Source: Blastobasis lacticolella (Eukaryota; Arthropoda; Insecta; Lepidoptera; Blastobasidae). From it: DNA of 64,000 bases. Under the pieces are notes generated by a model, which was given only the letters and a program-made list of their open reading frames with translations, searched no databases and was not told the origin of the DNA. Positions 43,108 through 53,700 of this stretch are shown one piece after another. The DNA lies in contig LR990058.1 in the NCBI GenBank assembly GCA_905147135.1, positions 17,397,349 through 17,461,348 of the forward strand, read 5' to 3'. How positions within the stretch are numbered: position 1 is the first letter of the stretch; every line of letters starts with the position of its first letter. The translations under genes and the position numbers were made by a program.

Positions 43108-43659
43108 ATGCCGCTGAGCTCGTGCTCGAGCGGGCTCGCGGCCACGGCGCTGCTGGCGCTGCTGCTGCTGCCGTCGCACTACTACGTGCCCGAGAGCGCG
43201 GCGCCGCAGCCGCCGCCGCCGCCGCCGCCCGCGCCCGCGTCCGCGCTGGCGGCCGCGTGGCTCGCCTGCCCCGGCTGGCCGGCGGCGGCGCGGCTGGCCA
43301 GCTTCCCCGCGCTGGACGTGGCCATCACGGGCACGCTGGTGGCGCTGGTGCTGCTGATCTACCTGTGCGAGTGGGTGCAGCGGCGGCTGCTGTGGCGGCG
43401 CGCGGCGCGGCTGCAGCGCGCGCTGGCGGCGAGCGCGGCGCGGCTGCTGGCGCTGGACGCGCAGCAGGAGCGGCTCGAGGGCACGCTGCGGCTCGTGCAG
43501 AACGCCACGGCCGAGTACAACCTGCTGCTGTACCTGCTGCTGCGGCGGCGCCGCTGCCTCGCCGCCGCCGCGCCGCCGCACGCCGGCTGCTTCTTCGGCA
43601 CCGGCAAGGAGCCCGCCGAGGAATTCAATTTTTTACGAACTCCCACGCTAGACGCGTGA
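43108..43659 (+). CDS. Unrecognised two-span membrane protein
   Basis: A single open frame of 183 codons from ATG 43108; an upstream in-frame GTG is not used as the start. Residues 8-22 form an N-terminal hydrophobic segment (signal or anchor). Residues 33-44 are proline-rich. Residues 71-89 (VAITGTLVALVLLIYLCEW) form a clear membrane span. Residues 91-135 are an amphipathic, Arg/Glu-rich helix with heptad-like leucines. An NAT glycosylation-type site (132) and a basic RRRR follow, and the polar tail is GTGKEPAEEFNFLRTPTLDA. Codon use is extremely GC-rich, like the four-span genes at 10.8 and 16.3 kb. A poly(A) signal at about 44404 fits. Function and family unknown; upstream noncoding exons are possible. 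Confidence 0.6.
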   Translation: MPLSSCSSGLAATALLALLLLPSHYYVPESAAPQPPPPPPPAPASALAAAWLACPGWPAAARLASFPALDVAITGTLVALVLLIYLCEWVQRRLLWRRAARLQRALAASAARLLALDAQQERLEGTLRLVQNATAEYNLLLYLLLRRRRCLAAAAPPHAGCFFGTGKEPAEEFNFLRTPTLDA

Positions 43660-44886
43660 CGACGACGAGTGTAGCCTTTCTTACTTGGTGTTTATTTAAT
43701 ATAGCGTTGTTTTATTTGCCAGCGGTTGCGTTTCACTCGACCCGAGGCCCGGACGCCGCGGTACGCGGCGTGTTCGATCTTAGCCTATCTGATCTGCCCT
43801 ATCGCCGAATATAATCGAACCTATCCAGTGGGTACGATTGAAACGAGGCGAGTACATCCGAATTCGCCAGGAGAATATAAATTGCCTCATTGGGCGATCA
43901 TATTGCGCGACGTGCCTCTCTCAGGCTTCCGTTTCCCTGCGCCCCGGAAACGGTCTAAAAAGTGTCTACCGTACGGTACCTACATTCCACAGGAACAAGA
44001 ATTCAAAGGTTATTTTGCCTATATTTAGAAATAATAATAATAAAAACCGTTTTTTACACCTATGTCACACATGGTACAAGTACATAATACATGGCATAGT
44101 ATAGTAGACAACAAAAAATGTGAAAGGGAATGAAAAGGGACAATGCTATTTAATTACTTCGTTACCTGTGCCATAAGGAGACGTACACCGGGGCCACACT
44201 CAGCTTATGCCACGGCAGACGCCTAGGTTTTGGTTTTCAGTGGGCCCCTCAGTGAAGCACAGTCGTATATGGTTTCACATGCCAGGAATAAATAAAAAAT
44301 CTATCTAAAACAATTCTAATTTGTATAGTGCTTCAGTGTTCTAGATTAATGTCTAGGTATAGTTTTCATAACCCTAGTGTAACGGTCAGAATGTTTTTAA
44401 ATTGAAATAAACTTTAATATGTTTTTCTGACGAAAGTAGGTAATAAATGCCGTACTGCCGTACTGAAACAGTTGTCTTGTTGTTTCGCCAAACATGTTTC
44501 GATTAGTTGGGAACTTTGTTATCTTATAACTTTTGGCCCCAATTCTTTTCCTTGTAATTATACGTTCCCGATAGACCGCTTAGTGAGGTCAGAACTTAGG
44601 GACAAATAGCGATCGATTTGGTCTCTGCCAAACAGCTTACAAAATTCCAAGGTATTTATTGTATTTGAATGCTCTTGTTATCTGAACTCCGGTCCGGCGG
44701 TGCCGTACAGTTACGTCCTTTTTATTTTAGTAACAACGAAGCCATGCATGCCTTTTATACAAGCTTTTATATTAATTAGCTTGCAATGTTTGTAACTATG
44801 TATGTTCGGGACAAATCTTGCAAGCGTAATTTGACCCACTTCTCGCAGTTCAATTGAGCTAAAATTTTATAAAGCTATGTAACTTT
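43660..44886. other. Probable 3' UTR and spacer
   Basis: GC content falls after 43660. AATAAA at about 44404 is the likely poly(A) signal. 44160-44290 has mixed composition but no family I can name. Confidence 0.4.
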
Positions 44887-45076
44887 ATTATTATATTAGA
44901 CGGGACTTGGACGCGACGTACCTTTATGATTTGTTTTCCCGACGTTTCGGTAGGGTTACACCCACCGTGGTCACGAGACGACTCACAACAAAACAAATCA
45001 TAAAGGTACGTCGCGTCCAAGTCCCGTCTAATATAATAATATGTGTAAAGAACGCGAGTTTAGTTTGAAACAAATA
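44887..45076. mobile_element. Penelope-derived foldback insertion, 51-bp perfect arms, 12-bp target duplication
   Basis: Arms 44887-44937 and 44990-45040 are exact reverse complements, with a 52-base loop (CCCGACGTTTCGGTAGGG and so on). The arms and loop match the ends of the Penelope-like element at 36.5-37.7 kb. The following 36 bases (ATGTGTAAAGAACGCGAGTT onward) match the other side of that element's end (36462-36500). CTATGTAACTTT flanks the insertion at 44875-44886 and 45077-45088. Confidence 0.85.
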
Positions 45077-45334
45077 CTATGTAACTTTGTTTTTTTTTTA
45101 TTGCGCCCAACGCAAAGGAAATGGGCACCCTGCGGTATAGCGGTTGGGAGGGAGGAGGTGAACTCTCATGAGTACCAGCCGGCCGGCCGGACTGGTTATG
45201 CACGACTCGTCAAAAAAGGGACCTAGGCGCATACGTACTAAACACCCCCTGGGAGCACCTATAGCCGGAAGGGCTTTTCAGGTTTCATCGGATGCGACAC
45301 CCCGTAGGGACGGGGCTTTCAACATCGTTCCTTA

Positions 45335-45760
45335 TTTATTTTATTTAACAATTTATTGTACACAAGAAAATTAAAGATATAGTACAAATTAGATATTAGA
45401 CAAGAACTCCTTACAGAGCATACGCTGGAGAAAATATTGCGAGACCCCAGAAGGGGGTCCCGCTGCTGTGGATTGGGATTGGGGGCCTACGGGGGCCGCT
45501 GAAACGGCAGGGAGGGGCTCTGTCGAGTCGTCCTGAGCCTTCAGGAGGAGGTTCAGGGCGCTCGACAGTTCGTCGGGGGGGTCCTTGAGGACATGTCTCG
45601 GTCTCCGTACCACGTGGCCGGAGACCGGGCGGGGAGAGTAGGCTGCTGCTTCTCGCACGAGCGGATTGGGATGCTTCTCCGCGGCCTTGAAAAAGGTCTC
45701 GGTAAAAGGAGTCGCAGGTCCATGTCTTTGTGATGTAACTTGGATGACAATGCATTAATA
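45335..45760 (-). pseudogene. Jockey-like LINE C-terminus and 3' tail
   Basis: On the minus strand: NPLVREAAAYSPRPVSGHVV, then RRPRHVLKDPPDELSSALN. This matches the C-terminus of Lepidoptera Jockey-type polyproteins. The 3' UTR (45335-45410; AACAATTTATTGTACACAAG) is shared with the copy at 17780-17850. Confidence 0.7.
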
Positions 45761-45789
45761 TGGTACCATGGAGCTAGTCTATGTGGTAG

Positions 45790-46040
45790 CTATGTGGTGT
45801 GTGGTGCCGCCACCTCGAAGAATAGCACCACCCCATCTCTTCCCGTGGGTGTCGTAAGAGGCGACTAAGGGACAAATCCGAAAGGTGGGCAGCAGCATCT
45901 TTCTGGGTAGATTTGCATCAACTGCACTGCGATCTCCAACCCGCCTGCCAAGCGTGGAGATTATGGCAATGACCTCCCCTTTCGTGGGAGAGGCCCGAAG
46001 TCCTGCAGTGGACTGTTATGGGCTGTGATGATGATGATGA
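45790..46040 (+). repeat. Full-length copy of the CCTTTCGTGGGAGAGG tail family
   Basis: Runs from GGTGCCGCCACCTCGAAGAA through CGTGGGTGTCGTAAGAGGCG and CCCGCCTGCCAAGCGTGGAG to CTGTGATGATGATGATGA. About 250 bases. The same order occurs at 49570-49825, and the last ~60-100 bases at 19540, 22290 and 30314. It is non-coding, with a (GAT)n end. Confidence 0.75.
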
Positions 46041-46719
46041 TGGAGCTAGTCTGATTATGGAGTCGGTAGGTGGTCGTAGGAACTAATGAACACAACCAGA
46101 TAACTCCATCGTGTTTGGGTTATTTGGAATGGTCTTGATGAGTACTATACCCCTAGGTGACAGTAAAGGTTGATGATGACGGAAGGTGGCCATAGGAACT
46201 ATAGAACGCTACAAGATAAACCCATCGTGTTTGGGCGCTTTAGAATGGTATTGATGAGTACTATGCCCCTACCAGTCGAAAGCTGCGCCGTAATAGCTTT
46301 GATGAAAAAATGATTTTCATTTGTGAACTTATCTAAAAAACAGGTAGACTCCGTTACCCCCATGTTACCCCACACTCGGTCTGGTGAGTAATTTTATATC
46401 TCATATACTCTTTCTTTCTGATCTGTGCTTGCCATGGTTTTACGGCTGCCTTTCCGATCTTAACCGACAAGTAATGTATGTGATGTTCGTATGATGAGTG
46501 ATGAATGCTGTACGATTCATTGCGTTTTACTGCAGAGAATGGAATGTTTCATCTCATTCTCTGTAGTCCGCCTCGGCGGCAAGAAAAAATAAGAGACAGC
46601 CTTGATACGACAGTACTAGTACTGAGACAACTCGCGTCAAGCAGTATGCTATTCGTACCTGGCTCGGGCCTAAAAGGACCTATAATTTGAGGAAAAAAGT
46701 ATAATTCTGTATCGAGGAT
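46041..46719. other. Spacer with a short duplicated segment
   Basis: 46070-46160 and 46180-46270 are diverged direct repeats (TAGGTGGTCGTAGGAACT and AGGTGGCCATAGGAACTA, then CCATCGTGTTTGGG, then GGT(C/A)TTGATGAGTACTATG). No coding content recognised. Confidence 0.5.
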
Positions 46720-48480
46720 AATGGGCAGAGCAATATTCAAATTCATCGGCGGAATTGGAGAGGAAATAATCGGCTACCCCTCTGGGAGCCGTTCATTTTG
46801 GTTTCTCTCCAAAGCTGTCGAGGGGAACTTTTGTCGGACCACATTTCCATGTTTGCGCAAGCCGGATGACCAATTGGCCCACACAGTAAAGGAGAAAGCC
46901 GATCGCTTGGGTAATCTCTTTGCTCATAACTCTACTCCGGATGATGGGGGAGCTGCACCGCCTACCATTTCGTTTCACCCAAAAATCGTAAGACGTGTGC
47001 TTCTCTCCCTAGACATCCGGAAGTCCAGTGGACATGATGGCATTCCAGCTATTGTTCTCAAAAAATGTGCTCTCGTGTTAATGCGACTATTCGAGTTTAC
47101 CTACACCTCTGGAACGGTGCCGTCTTCGTGGAAGCTAGACCATGTGCATCCGATACCCAAGAAGGGTGATACCTAAGTACAAATTATTTATTTATTTATT
47201 TCACAGTTTTACAGCATATAAATTATTATTCAAAATTATGTTCATATAGTTTCTCTCTATGCCCTCTGCTGTGCTCTTACGGAGTGTCTTATACTGCTAT
47301 CATCAATGTACTTGATTATGCAATAAATCGAAATTACTGAATTACTAATTCAGACCTATCAAATTACAGGCCTATAGCGGTAATCTACTTGCTAATCTAG
47401 TTGATGGAGCGAGTTCTCAATATCCAGCTCCTTGGATACCTAGAAGATCACCAGCTGATCAGTGACCGTCAATATGGCTTCCACCGCGCAATTATGTCGG
47501 TGACCTTCTTGTGTACCTAAGACAGCGGTGGGCTGAGGCTGTCGAGTGCAAGGGGGAGGTTCTGGCTGTCAGTCTTGATATAGCTAAGGCATTTGATCGG
47601 GTCTGGCACTGGGCACTGCTAACAAAACTCCCGCAGTACGGTATCCCCGAGGGGCTCTGCAATTGGGTTTCCAGCTTTTTGTCTGGACGGAGCATCCAAG
47701 TCGTCGACGGATACTGCACCGATACTAATACTATCAATGCTGGAGTGCCCCAAGGTTCAGTGCTATCTCACGCTGATTCTTCTGCATATCAATGATATGC
47801 TGAATATCCCCAGTATGCATTGCTATGCAGATGATAATAATGGAGATGCTCGTTTTACTGGCCGAGCGAATATCCTTCGTTCCAAGGTGTCGGAAAGCCG
47901 AATAAGGCTTGTGCTGACACAAGGAGTATTCAATCTCTGAAGATGGAACACTCCTTGGAGCAAGTTGCTCAGTGGGGCAGACTGAACATGGTCGAATTCA
48001 ACACCTCAAAGACAGGTCTGCGCATTTTCCACCAACAATGACTCTTTTGTCATGGTGCTACAGATCTAAGTAACACCCCTTTCTATCTCAGACAGTGTCA
48101 GGATCCTTGGTGTCGACATATCGAACGGTGTGCGGTTCCGAAGTCACCTGGAAGGCAAGACTAAACCAGCCTCGAAAAAACTTGGCGTGCTTAACCGGGC
48201 TGTTGCTGTATAAGGCACAGGCGCGGCCACATATGGAGCACTGTTCCCATCTTTGGGCCGGCGAAACTGCCGACCTGCTTAATCCTGACTCCACATACTG
48301 ACAAGCAGCAAGCTAGAACCACTGGCTGACCGATGGGATATTGGCTCCCTGTGTGTGTTCTGCCGGCTGCTCAATGGGGAGTGTTCGGAGCAACTATTTG
48401 ATCTGGTGCCCACAAGCACAATTCCGCCATTGCACTACCCGCTGAGGACTGGGTACTCATCCCCATTACGTGGACCCTTT
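46720..48480 (+). pseudogene. Jockey-like LINE reverse transcriptase, broken by an insertion and frameshifts
   Basis: Frames give DIRKSSGHDGIPAIVLKKCA, VPSSWKLDHVHPIPKKGDT, then an AT-rich insertion (about 47175-47365). They continue with NYRPIAV, QYGFHRA, LAVSLDIAKAFDRVWHWALL, NAGVPQGSVLS, MHCYADD and a C-terminal QARPHMEHCSHLWAG. The parts belong to one RT. At least three frame breaks are present. Confidence 0.85.
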
Positions 48481-48499
48481 CTTAGAGCAAGCAAGCATT

Positions 48500-48740
48500 T
48501 TTGTCTGCCGTATTACACATAAATAAAAAATTAATGCTAATCGCTGACTTTGCAAAAGCTTTCGTCGCGCCGTAATAACCATCGCTCTGTCGACCCAAAC
48601 CGGGGCCCCGTAACTAACACAATCCAAATAAGTAGAAAAAATATTTTTAATTTCTTTAATCCGACGCCCCATTTTGCATTGATATCCTATTTAGAGCAAA
48701 GAAGTCCCGCTTGGCTTTCTCATATACCTGAATAATGTGA
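48500..48740 (-). pseudogene. LINE reverse-transcriptase remnant
   Basis: The frame gives CVSYGAPVWVDRAM, then RRKLLQSQRLALI. It matches the YGAPVW....L..QR..AL region downstream of the catalytic core in R1-like RTs. Very short and decayed. Confidence 0.5.
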
Positions 48741-48994
48741 TCTATGAAGCTGAAATTCTTTTCCGATGGTGGACCAAGGTAAGGTACCGATTCCTTTAGT
48801 TTTATCGTAGCCTGATTGAATTTTATCGGTGGTGGGCTAAGTAAAGAACCTTTTAGTAATAGCTGGAAAGTTTTACTTGGGGCAAAATTTAGGCGGTTCC
48901 TATCTCCCCATTCGTGTTAGTCAAAACCAGTCCATCTTCCGTGTATCCAGAGGGAAAAGGCAGTGAAAACAGATTTAATATGTTTGGAAACAGT

Positions 48995-49145
48995 ACAGAT
49001 CTATAATGGCCGAGTTGTAGTTTAGTGCTCCCATTAATAAAATAAGAAGCCCCTGGTTGTTGGTATCCTTAGTCGGAGCGTCACCAACTTTCCATCAGGT
49101 GGCCCACATGCCTGTTTGTTTGCTGGAACGCATAATAAAAAAAAG
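48995..49145 (+). repeat. LINE 3'-tail fragment
   Basis: CGTCACCAACTTTCCATCAG, GTGGCCCACATGCCTGTTTG, then an A-rich end. It resembles the tail at 59330-59395 (CCATCAGGCAGGCCGTAAGC, TTGTTTGCCACC, A-run). Confidence 0.55.
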
Positions 49146-49149
49146 TTTG

Positions 49150-49569
49150 GAAACTGTTAGTATTTTAATAAACCATTCATATTTTGGTAGAGGCAGGCAG
49201 TAAACCGCCCGCGGGCAATGTACAAACCGCGACTGGGTTTCTTTGCCGCTTTGTATCCATCGGAGCGTGCGTAACTCTATTGTAAAATATTACGTATTGA
49301 CTGAGTTGTTAGCTTTGTAAAATTGAAGGTAAAGAACGACGGAAATACGCGTGCGTTTGACGTTATCCGCGGCTGCCGCAGGACTGAGTTTCCACACAGA
49401 GGAGCAATCACCATAAAATATAAAATGAAATAGCTACTACTTAACTACGCCCGGTTCTGTAACGCCAATAGATTGCTTGATTTCAAAAAAACAAACAAGG
49501 TTTCAGGAAAAATTTTGTGGATAAGTCGGCAATTTTATTTTTACATTAATTGGACGCCATATCGGCCGT
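49150..49569. other. Spacer, no recognised feature
   Basis: Mixed composition with no coding frame or repeat that I recognise. Confidence 0.4.
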
Positions 49570-49825
49570 GTGGTGTCCGGCAGAGTAGAATAGCACCAAC
49601 CCCTTACACACATGGGTGTCGTACAAGGCGACTAATGTTTTCGAGGCAGAAGATCAATAGTCTCCGTAGTCTGGAAAATGGGCAGCAGCATTTTCCATTG
49701 TATTATTTAAACACTGCGATCTCCAACCCGCCTGCCAAGCGTGGAAATTATGGCAATAACCTCCCCTTTCGTGGGAGAGGCCCTAAGTCCTGCAGTGGAC
49801 TGTTACGGGCTGTGATGATGATGAT
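49570..49825 (+). repeat. Second full-length copy of the CCTTTCGTGGGAGAGG tail family
   Basis: Same order as 45790-46040: GGTGTCCGGCAGAGTAGAAT, then ATGGGTGTCGTACAAGGCGA, then CCCGCCTGCCAAGCGTGG, GGAGAGGCCCTAAGTCC and GATGATGATGG. Moderate divergence upstream and near-identity in the last 90 bases. Confidence 0.75.
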
Positions 49826-50752
49826 GGACGCCATATTTACTTCTATTTTGTTATTTTTAAAGCCTTATTGCACTAAAAATAATACAATTGGCGGACTTAC
49901 AGCCATCAAGGCTTTATCTACCAGTCAACCAGTAGGCCATGCTTAAAGTGAGTGACTAGGTGCCAAAAGCGGAACTGAGAGCTAGTATACTTAATTAACT
50001 AAATAGCAAATACTAATAATACAAGATGTGGTAATAAATAAAATATTAAATACCATATCCCTACAATAAATACAATACGATACAAATAATATACCTATCA
50101 TAAATATTATATATACGTGTACTATATCAACACATATACTATTTATTGTTAGGCCTTTTATCTATAAAGAATTTCTTTACTAGCTTTTGTCTCCTGATGG
50201 TACTGACCCTCTTTATGATCCCAGTAGTTCCAGTCGTGCGACCGAGGATTGGGACACGCCTGTCTAGAAACAGCCACTGAATAATTTTATTCCTTTGCAC
50301 GCTCCCCGAAATATTACCTGTGAAATACGGAACGCCGGTGCACAGCATTTACCTACACAAATCCTCGAGTTAGCATGGAGAGCTCCTCCTGGCACACGAT
50401 ACGAGCGGGATCGATGTAGAGAAGCGCTGCAAAAGAGTCTTATGAGAAAGTGCGATGTCTTTATTTTTATCGGAAACATAATGACATTACCGTCGGGAGG
50501 GCGTAGTTGCCTTGCTGAAGGTAATTTATGGGATGTATTGTGCGAGGCGGCTCGAGGCGCTGGCGGGCGCGGCGGGCGCGGCGGGGGCAGGGCGCGGGCG
50601 GCGCGGTGCGAGATTGATTGCAGGAGCAGCGCCGCGTCTGCCGATACACAGCTTTATTAAAAAGCTGACTTGTTGTTTATGATAAATTAATCACGGCCTG
50701 TTAAGCTCGGCACGACATTCTACTTAATATACATAAATGCTCATGTAATGTA
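49826..50752. other. Spacer with unclassified transposon-like DNA
   Basis: AT-rich to 50140. 50150-50480 has open minus-strand frames that I cannot assign. A small GC-rich islet lies at 50545-50635. No function is claimed. Confidence 0.35.
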
Positions 50753-50764
50753 ATGAGTAAACGA

Positions 50765-51058
50765 GAGTTTTGCGTTGATGTGTGGGACCGGTCTACAGAG
50801 AAGCTCCTACTCGGAAAGAAACTTCCGTGGCCGACCTGGAAGGCGCTAAATAAGCTGCAAACCCAGGTGGGCCGATGTAAAGAGAATCTCTTTAGGCAGG
50901 GATATACAAATAATAGTTCTCAATGCGACTATTCCGCCAGCCATGGACCACCTTGTTTCATTCCTAAAACTTGTACAATGGAGGATTTGTTTGAGGGCAG
51001 TTCAAACGCTGTATGCGTCGCCGAATACTGGGCGAATAAAGTGCAAGTCAGAGTTTAG
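50765..51058 (+). pseudogene. LINE C-terminal domain remnant
   Basis: The frame reads LPWPTWKALNKLQTQVGRCK, ENLFRQGYTNNSSQCDYS and, near the end, MEDLFEGSSNAVCVAEYW. It matches the C-terminal cysteine-containing region after RNase H/RT of Lepidoptera LINEs (R...GRC...L..WG....P.CDCG). The expected HIVEECP motif is disrupted. Confidence 0.55.
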
Positions 51059-51059
51059 T

Positions 51060-51709
51060 CGACCGACTCGATAAGAAGAAGAAGGGTTGCGCTATCTCCT
51101 CATCGCTAATTTACAGACAAGTTTAAGCGCAGCTCGTGCTGCAACATTCGGCAGTGACATATATCCCTAAGGGAAATTTCGAAACTAGGAAAAGATACGA
51201 AGGTATGGTATGCGGAGCGGGATTGTGGTGAACATGAACAGGAATGTGGATGTATACTTCAGTAGAGACCGACTTCTGCTCTGTACAATTCCATTTCCAT
51301 AAAATTTTTCCCCTCCGCCCGTTTCATCATCGTCGTAGCGCAGCGTAACCCCGTGTAGCAAATGCTACGCCATGCCAAACATGTAAGTATACCGATAGTG
51401 CAAATGCAATAAGGGACATTCAGTGTTAACAAAGAATAAGGATTATCCAAACAAAGGTTAAAATGATCTTTATGGTTCTAATCCACACCAATTCAGTTCG
51501 ATGGAGTTATTTGTGTCGATTAGATATCTAACTATAAGAATCAACACTGAGAAGTATTGAAACTTGCCTGGGGTATGTAGTGAGTACGTAAAATTAATTA
51601 GTTTATTCCGTAGGCACTTCGCAGTTATGGAGTTAAGTTACGTTCGCAGAGTTGTGAGCGGTAGTTGGTTAAGGTAATATTATCTATTCAGTTAACCATA
51701 ACCGACACT
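51060..51709. other. Spacer, no recognised feature
   Basis: No domain or repeat recognised. A short 3' UTR-like stretch follows the LINE fragment. Confidence 0.35.
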
Positions 51710-52265
51710 AATCAGCGTGAAGATGAAATTGATCTTAGAATACAAAAGACGCTTAGGTGTTGTGCAGCGCTCTATAAGGTGTTGGTGTGGAAAATGATAA
51801 GGAGGAAAACCAAGATCAAACAGTTATTAGACCAATCTTGATGTACGGATGTGAGGCTTTGACACTGACACTAAAGAAGGAAAACAAGTTATTAGTCGCT
51901 GAACGTAAGATCTTCCGGAACATTCTGGGGCCAACACAGGGGAGGACGGCATTTGGAAGAGGAGAAAGAACGAGGAGGTGGAACAGATTATTTCCGAACC
52001 CAATATTCTGGGAGAGATCACGGCTTGGCTTGGCCACGTAGAGAGAATGGGGAGGATCGCGCCGTAAGGAAAGATATGTGGGTCGGCCGAGCGGACGTCG
52101 ACCGGTCGGGCGACCCAGATATCGTTGGATGGATGAAGTCCTGAAAGACCTGCACGCACTAGGAATCCTCGATTTGCAGGAGACGGCGCAGGATAGGAAG
52201 AGGTGGCGATCTCTGGTGTCGGAGGCCAAGATCTACTTTGGGTCGCTGAGCCTGCGCAGTAAGTA
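51710..52265 (+). pseudogene. RTE-like LINE C-terminal part, frameshifted
   Basis: Frames give REDEIDLRIQKTLRCCAALY, LMYGCEALTLTLKKENKLL, VAERKIFRNILGPTQG, then GRRPVGRPRYRWMDEVLKDL and QETAQDRKRWRSLVSEAKIY. This is the post-catalytic half of an RTE-like RT. It shares its last ~240 bases with 15406-15665. Confidence 0.85.
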
Positions 52266-52399
52266 AGTAAGTTACTTTACGGGAGTTGAGTACTAGCCTT
52301 TTATTGCTACCTCTGTCTGTCTGTCCGAGGATATTTCTTTCTAAGTTCGCCGTCTGTCACAATGCCTTTGATAGCAACTGCAAACTCATGAGAGATGGT

Positions 52400-53125
52400 C
52401 CCTTCAAGCAGCCACTACCGGGTTTGGTGTCGGCACTGCTCCCGGTATTTTCCTCGGGGCTTCACGCGCAGGCCCATCACAAGGACCCGGTGTTGGGCAG
52501 TGAGACTCTTTCCGGGTATGGCTTCGCAGGTGTCTACTTTCCTCTCCGCAATATGGTCTCTCCGCTCCGTGTGAAAAAGTAATCGATCTGGGTGACGCCT
52601 TTCCCACACCTGTAGGAGATCAGATGCTCGGATTTCGTTTGAAAAAACGTGTTCACTACGACCAGATCGGCAGCCATATAGTATTTCTTCCCCTTCAGCG
52701 TTACAGCTTCTAAAACCAAAACCGCCGGGGACATGCCCGAACTTCTCACACTTCTCACCGTTCAGATCGATGCCCATAACAATATCCTGCAATGTTACGT
52801 AGTACTTCCCCGATGTGCTCCCAAAACAACGCCTTATCCGTGTCGCTTTAACCGACCTGTGGAGCGTAGGCGCTTGTCAAATTGGTCACGACCCTTTAGA
52901 CCTCCACAACCAAAAGGCGGTCGCTGACACGCTTTACGTCCAACACGCCGTCCCGAAACTCCTTAGAGAGCACCACCCCCTCTCCGTAGTCCTCAATCGG
53001 AGAGCCAGCCTATATTTTGGGACCTGTTGCGTCTCCACCGAGTCTCCTACAGGAACGCCACTGCTACGATTGGCGCGTACGTCGGCCAGCTCACGAGCAC
53101 GCCCGGTCCAAGTGCCGATATTTTA
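52400..53125 (-). pseudogene. RTE-like LINE endonuclease domain, frameshifted
   Basis: Minus-strand frames read in order: EFRDGVLDVKRVSDRLLVVE, VVTNLTSAYAPQVG, ALFWEHIGEVLRNI, GHVPGGFGF and a YRCGKGVTQIDYFF region, then a QHRVLVMGLRVKPRGK end. This is the order of the apurinic endonuclease domain of RTE-like LINEs. Many stops; N-terminal catalytic sequence is decayed. Confidence 0.75.
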
Positions 53126-53514
53126 AGTAGCGAAGCGGACTTGTCTTTGGGCTAGCTTCTTTAAGTTTGGGTCCTCCCTTGGCCGGGCCAACCCGGGGTA
53201 CCCCTAACCCACTTGACACATATTTAGGGCGAACCCCCTGCACGTCGTGTTGCAGCGACGCCCTATCTGTGTTAGGTTTTTGTACTGAACCTGCCCTAAT
53301 TCTTCGTGGGGCTTTCGCTTTTTATGTGCGGTGACTCCCATCCCTCCCGCAAAACCCGTTAGGGAAAAACCGACGTGCCAGAGCCTCGTTCGACTGCCAG
53401 CAAGGGGACCACGTACCGATGAGGTTGGCTTGTGTCAATGAGATGGTGTAGGGGCCCCTTAACCGCCTATAGGCTACTGAATACCTACACTATTTGAAGA
53501 GATATTAGAGATAT
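53126..53514 (-). other. Probable 5' UTR of the same LINE, then spacer
   Basis: GC-moderate sequence without open frames (CCGGGCCAACCCGGGGTACC and so on) follows directly upstream of the minus-strand endonuclease. It is likely the element's 5' UTR; the border is unknown. Confidence 0.35.
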
Positions 53515-53700
53515 TAATAATCATCATCTTGGGATCGATGTTGCGGTTGTGTGAGCGCTCGCGCCCGAGGTCCCGGGGTTCGCTTTGACAATGATCCAGG
53601 ATTTGGCAGATCAGGTAATTACAGCGGAGTGGCTGCCACTTGACCTCCATCATCCTGTTAACGGGAGAAGACTGTTCCTGACTAGATTGGATCATGGTTA
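53515..53700 (-). repeat. SINE body, minus orientation
   Basis: Starts with the inverted tail AATAATCATCATCTTGGGAT, then AATGATCCAGGATTTGGCAG, GAGTGGCTGCCACTTGACC and CATGGTTACTTATTCAGG. It is the best-preserved body of the family at 23516-23775. The tRNA-like head is not evident on its right. Confidence 0.65.

Noticed and set aside
42988..43581. 197-codon minus-strand frame
   Set aside because: Antisense shadow of the gene at 43108-43659.
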